A DNA stretch of 64,000 nucleotides, taken from the NCBI GenBank assembly GCA_027623325.1, contig JAQBXY010000006.1, positions 62,001-126,000 on the forward strand, written 5' to 3'. This DNA is from Gemmatimonadota bacterium. Lineage in GTDB: Bacteria; Gemmatimonadota; Gemmatimonadetes; Longimicrobiales; Gaopeijiaceae. The notes below the pieces were generated by a model. It worked only from the letters and a program-made list of their open reading frames with translations, did not search any database and had not been told where the DNA came from. This document shows positions 58,098 through 64,000 of the stretch, piece after piece (position 1 is the first letter of the stretch; every line of letters starts with the position of its first letter). The position numbers and the translations under genes are program-made.

Positions 58098-58628
58098 ATG
58101 GATCGTACTCAGAAAGAGTCGTTCGTCGCGGAGCTCCAGGAGCGCATCGATCGCGCACCGGTCCTCTACCTGACGGATTTCACAGGACTGAGCGTCAAGG
58201 CGATGACGGAGCTTCGGAGTTCTCTCCGTAAATCCGGGGCGGAGTACGTTGTCGTCAAGAACCGCCTGGCCAAGCGCATCTTCACCGCGTCAGACTCACT
58301 TCCCGATATAACGGGCAGTCTGAAGGGCCCCACGGGTCTTGTCTTTGGCTACGGAGACGCCGTCGCGCCAGCGAAAGCACTCAGTGACTTCGCGAACGCG
58401 AACGACAAGCGGCCAGTGTTCAAGCTCGGCATCATGGACAACAAGATTCTCCAGCCCGAACAGCTGGAGAAAATCGCGAAGCTTCCGTCGCGAGAGCGGT
58501 TGCTGGCTGAGCTGGTCGGTGCCCTCGAGGCACCCATGGCAGCGCTGGCGTCCGTATTGGAAGCGAAGCTGCAGGAGACAGCCGGACTGCTCGAGGCTCT
58601 CAAGGTGGAGCGCGAACAGGCAGGCTGA
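58098..58628 (+). CDS. rplJ: 50S ribosomal protein L10
   Basis: YLTDFTGLSVKAMTELRSSLRKSGAEYVVVKNRLAKRI; KLPSRERLLAELVGALEAPMAALASVL. Confidence 0.97.
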   Translation: MDRTQKESFVAELQERIDRAPVLYLTDFTGLSVKAMTELRSSLRKSGAEYVVVKNRLAKRIFTASDSLPDITGSLKGPTGLVFGYGDAVAPAKALSDFANANDKRPVFKLGIMDNKILQPEQLEKIAKLPSRERLLAELVGALEAPMAALASVLEAKLQETAGLLEALKVEREQAG

Positions 58629-58736
58629 GCCCGCGTCCAGGGCGAGTAGGCGGGGCGCGGGCGCGTCCCTTGTAACCAACATGGTCCAACCCATCACCGG
58701 CGCGGCGCTGGTGAGCATCAGGAGGAAGCAGGAAAA

Positions 58737-59111
58737 ATGGCGAAACAGGAAGAGCTGCTCGAAACCATCGGTAACATGACCGTTCTCGAGCTCTCCGAGT
58801 TCGTTGACGCCTTCAAGGTCAAGTTCAACGTCACGGCGGTGGTCGCGCCCATGGCTATGCCCGGCGGAGCCGCTGGTGGCGAGGCCGTCGTTGAAGAGAA
58901 GGACGAATTCGACGTCGTTCTCGAGGGCGTGGGCGACAAGAAGATCCAGGTCATCAAGGTGGTGCGCGAGCTCACCGGGTTGGGTCTGAAGGAGGCCAAG
59001 GAATTGGTCGACGGAGCGCCGAACACGGTTAAGGAGGCGGCCACGAAGCAGCAGGCCAATGATATGAAGGCCAAACTCGAGGAAGTCGGCGCCACCGTCG
59101 CCCTCAAGTAA
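58737..59111 (+). CDS. rplL: 50S ribosomal protein L7/L12
   Basis: [48 protein letters not shown]. Confidence 0.98.
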   Translation: MAKQEELLETIGNMTVLELSEFVDAFKVKFNVTAVVAPMAMPGGAAGGEAVVEEKDEFDVVLEGVGDKKIQVIKVVRELTGLGLKEAKELVDGAPNTVKEAATKQQANDMKAKLEEVGATVALK

Positions 59112-59151
59112 TTAAATCCGGAGCGAGCCGCTTGACGGCGAACGCACTGGG

Positions 59152-59168
59152 CGCGGCACCGTGCCGCG
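59152..59168 (+). promoter_or_regulatory. Stem-loop in rplL-rpoB gap
   Basis: CGCGGCA-CCG-TGCCGCG perfect 7-bp stem. Confidence 0.4.
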
Positions 59169-59255
59169 TTGCAACTCGGGCTAGCGCGGGTCCCGGCTGC
59201 GAGTACTCTTCTTCGGGGGGGTGCCTGCAGTCCGGGCCTCGTGCGCTTGTCCCAT

Positions 59256-64000
<4,745 letters not shown>

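Overview
High-GC bacterial chromosomal window. Gene content suggests Gemmatimonadota or a relative, but this is inferred from protein character only; no rRNA is present. About 60 protein genes are supported. The right end carries a classic translation/transcription supercluster: tRNA-Thr(TGT)-Tyr(GTA)-Gly(TCC)-Thr(GGT)-tuf-rpmG-secE-nusG-rplK-rplA-rplJ-rplL-rpoB-rpoC(partial). The rest is mostly housekeeping: coaE, nrnA, Fur-family regulator, speB-like, murQ, ggt, ccdA, B12-dependent nrdJ, rocD, fabH, rnd, pyk, pgi, smpB, pyrD, pyrF, cysS. No CRISPR array, transposon, prophage or obvious defence island was found. The main items for a second look are: (1) a dense nrdJ control region with an 18-bp palindrome, a sigma70-like promoter with two NrdR-like boxes spaced 31 bp, three DnaA-box-like sites and a strong intrinsic terminator inside the putative leader; (2) a 78-nt near-continuous hairpin between tuf and rpmG; (3) an in-frame CoaE-PHP fusion ORF; (4) an NDH-2 N-terminal fragment that opens in frame into a different gene; (5) a degenerate gene and a stretched spacer at the start of the tRNA-tuf cluster; (6) several bistable or pseudoknot-like RNA elements. 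All calls were made by eye from sequence and the ORF track; no database search was run.
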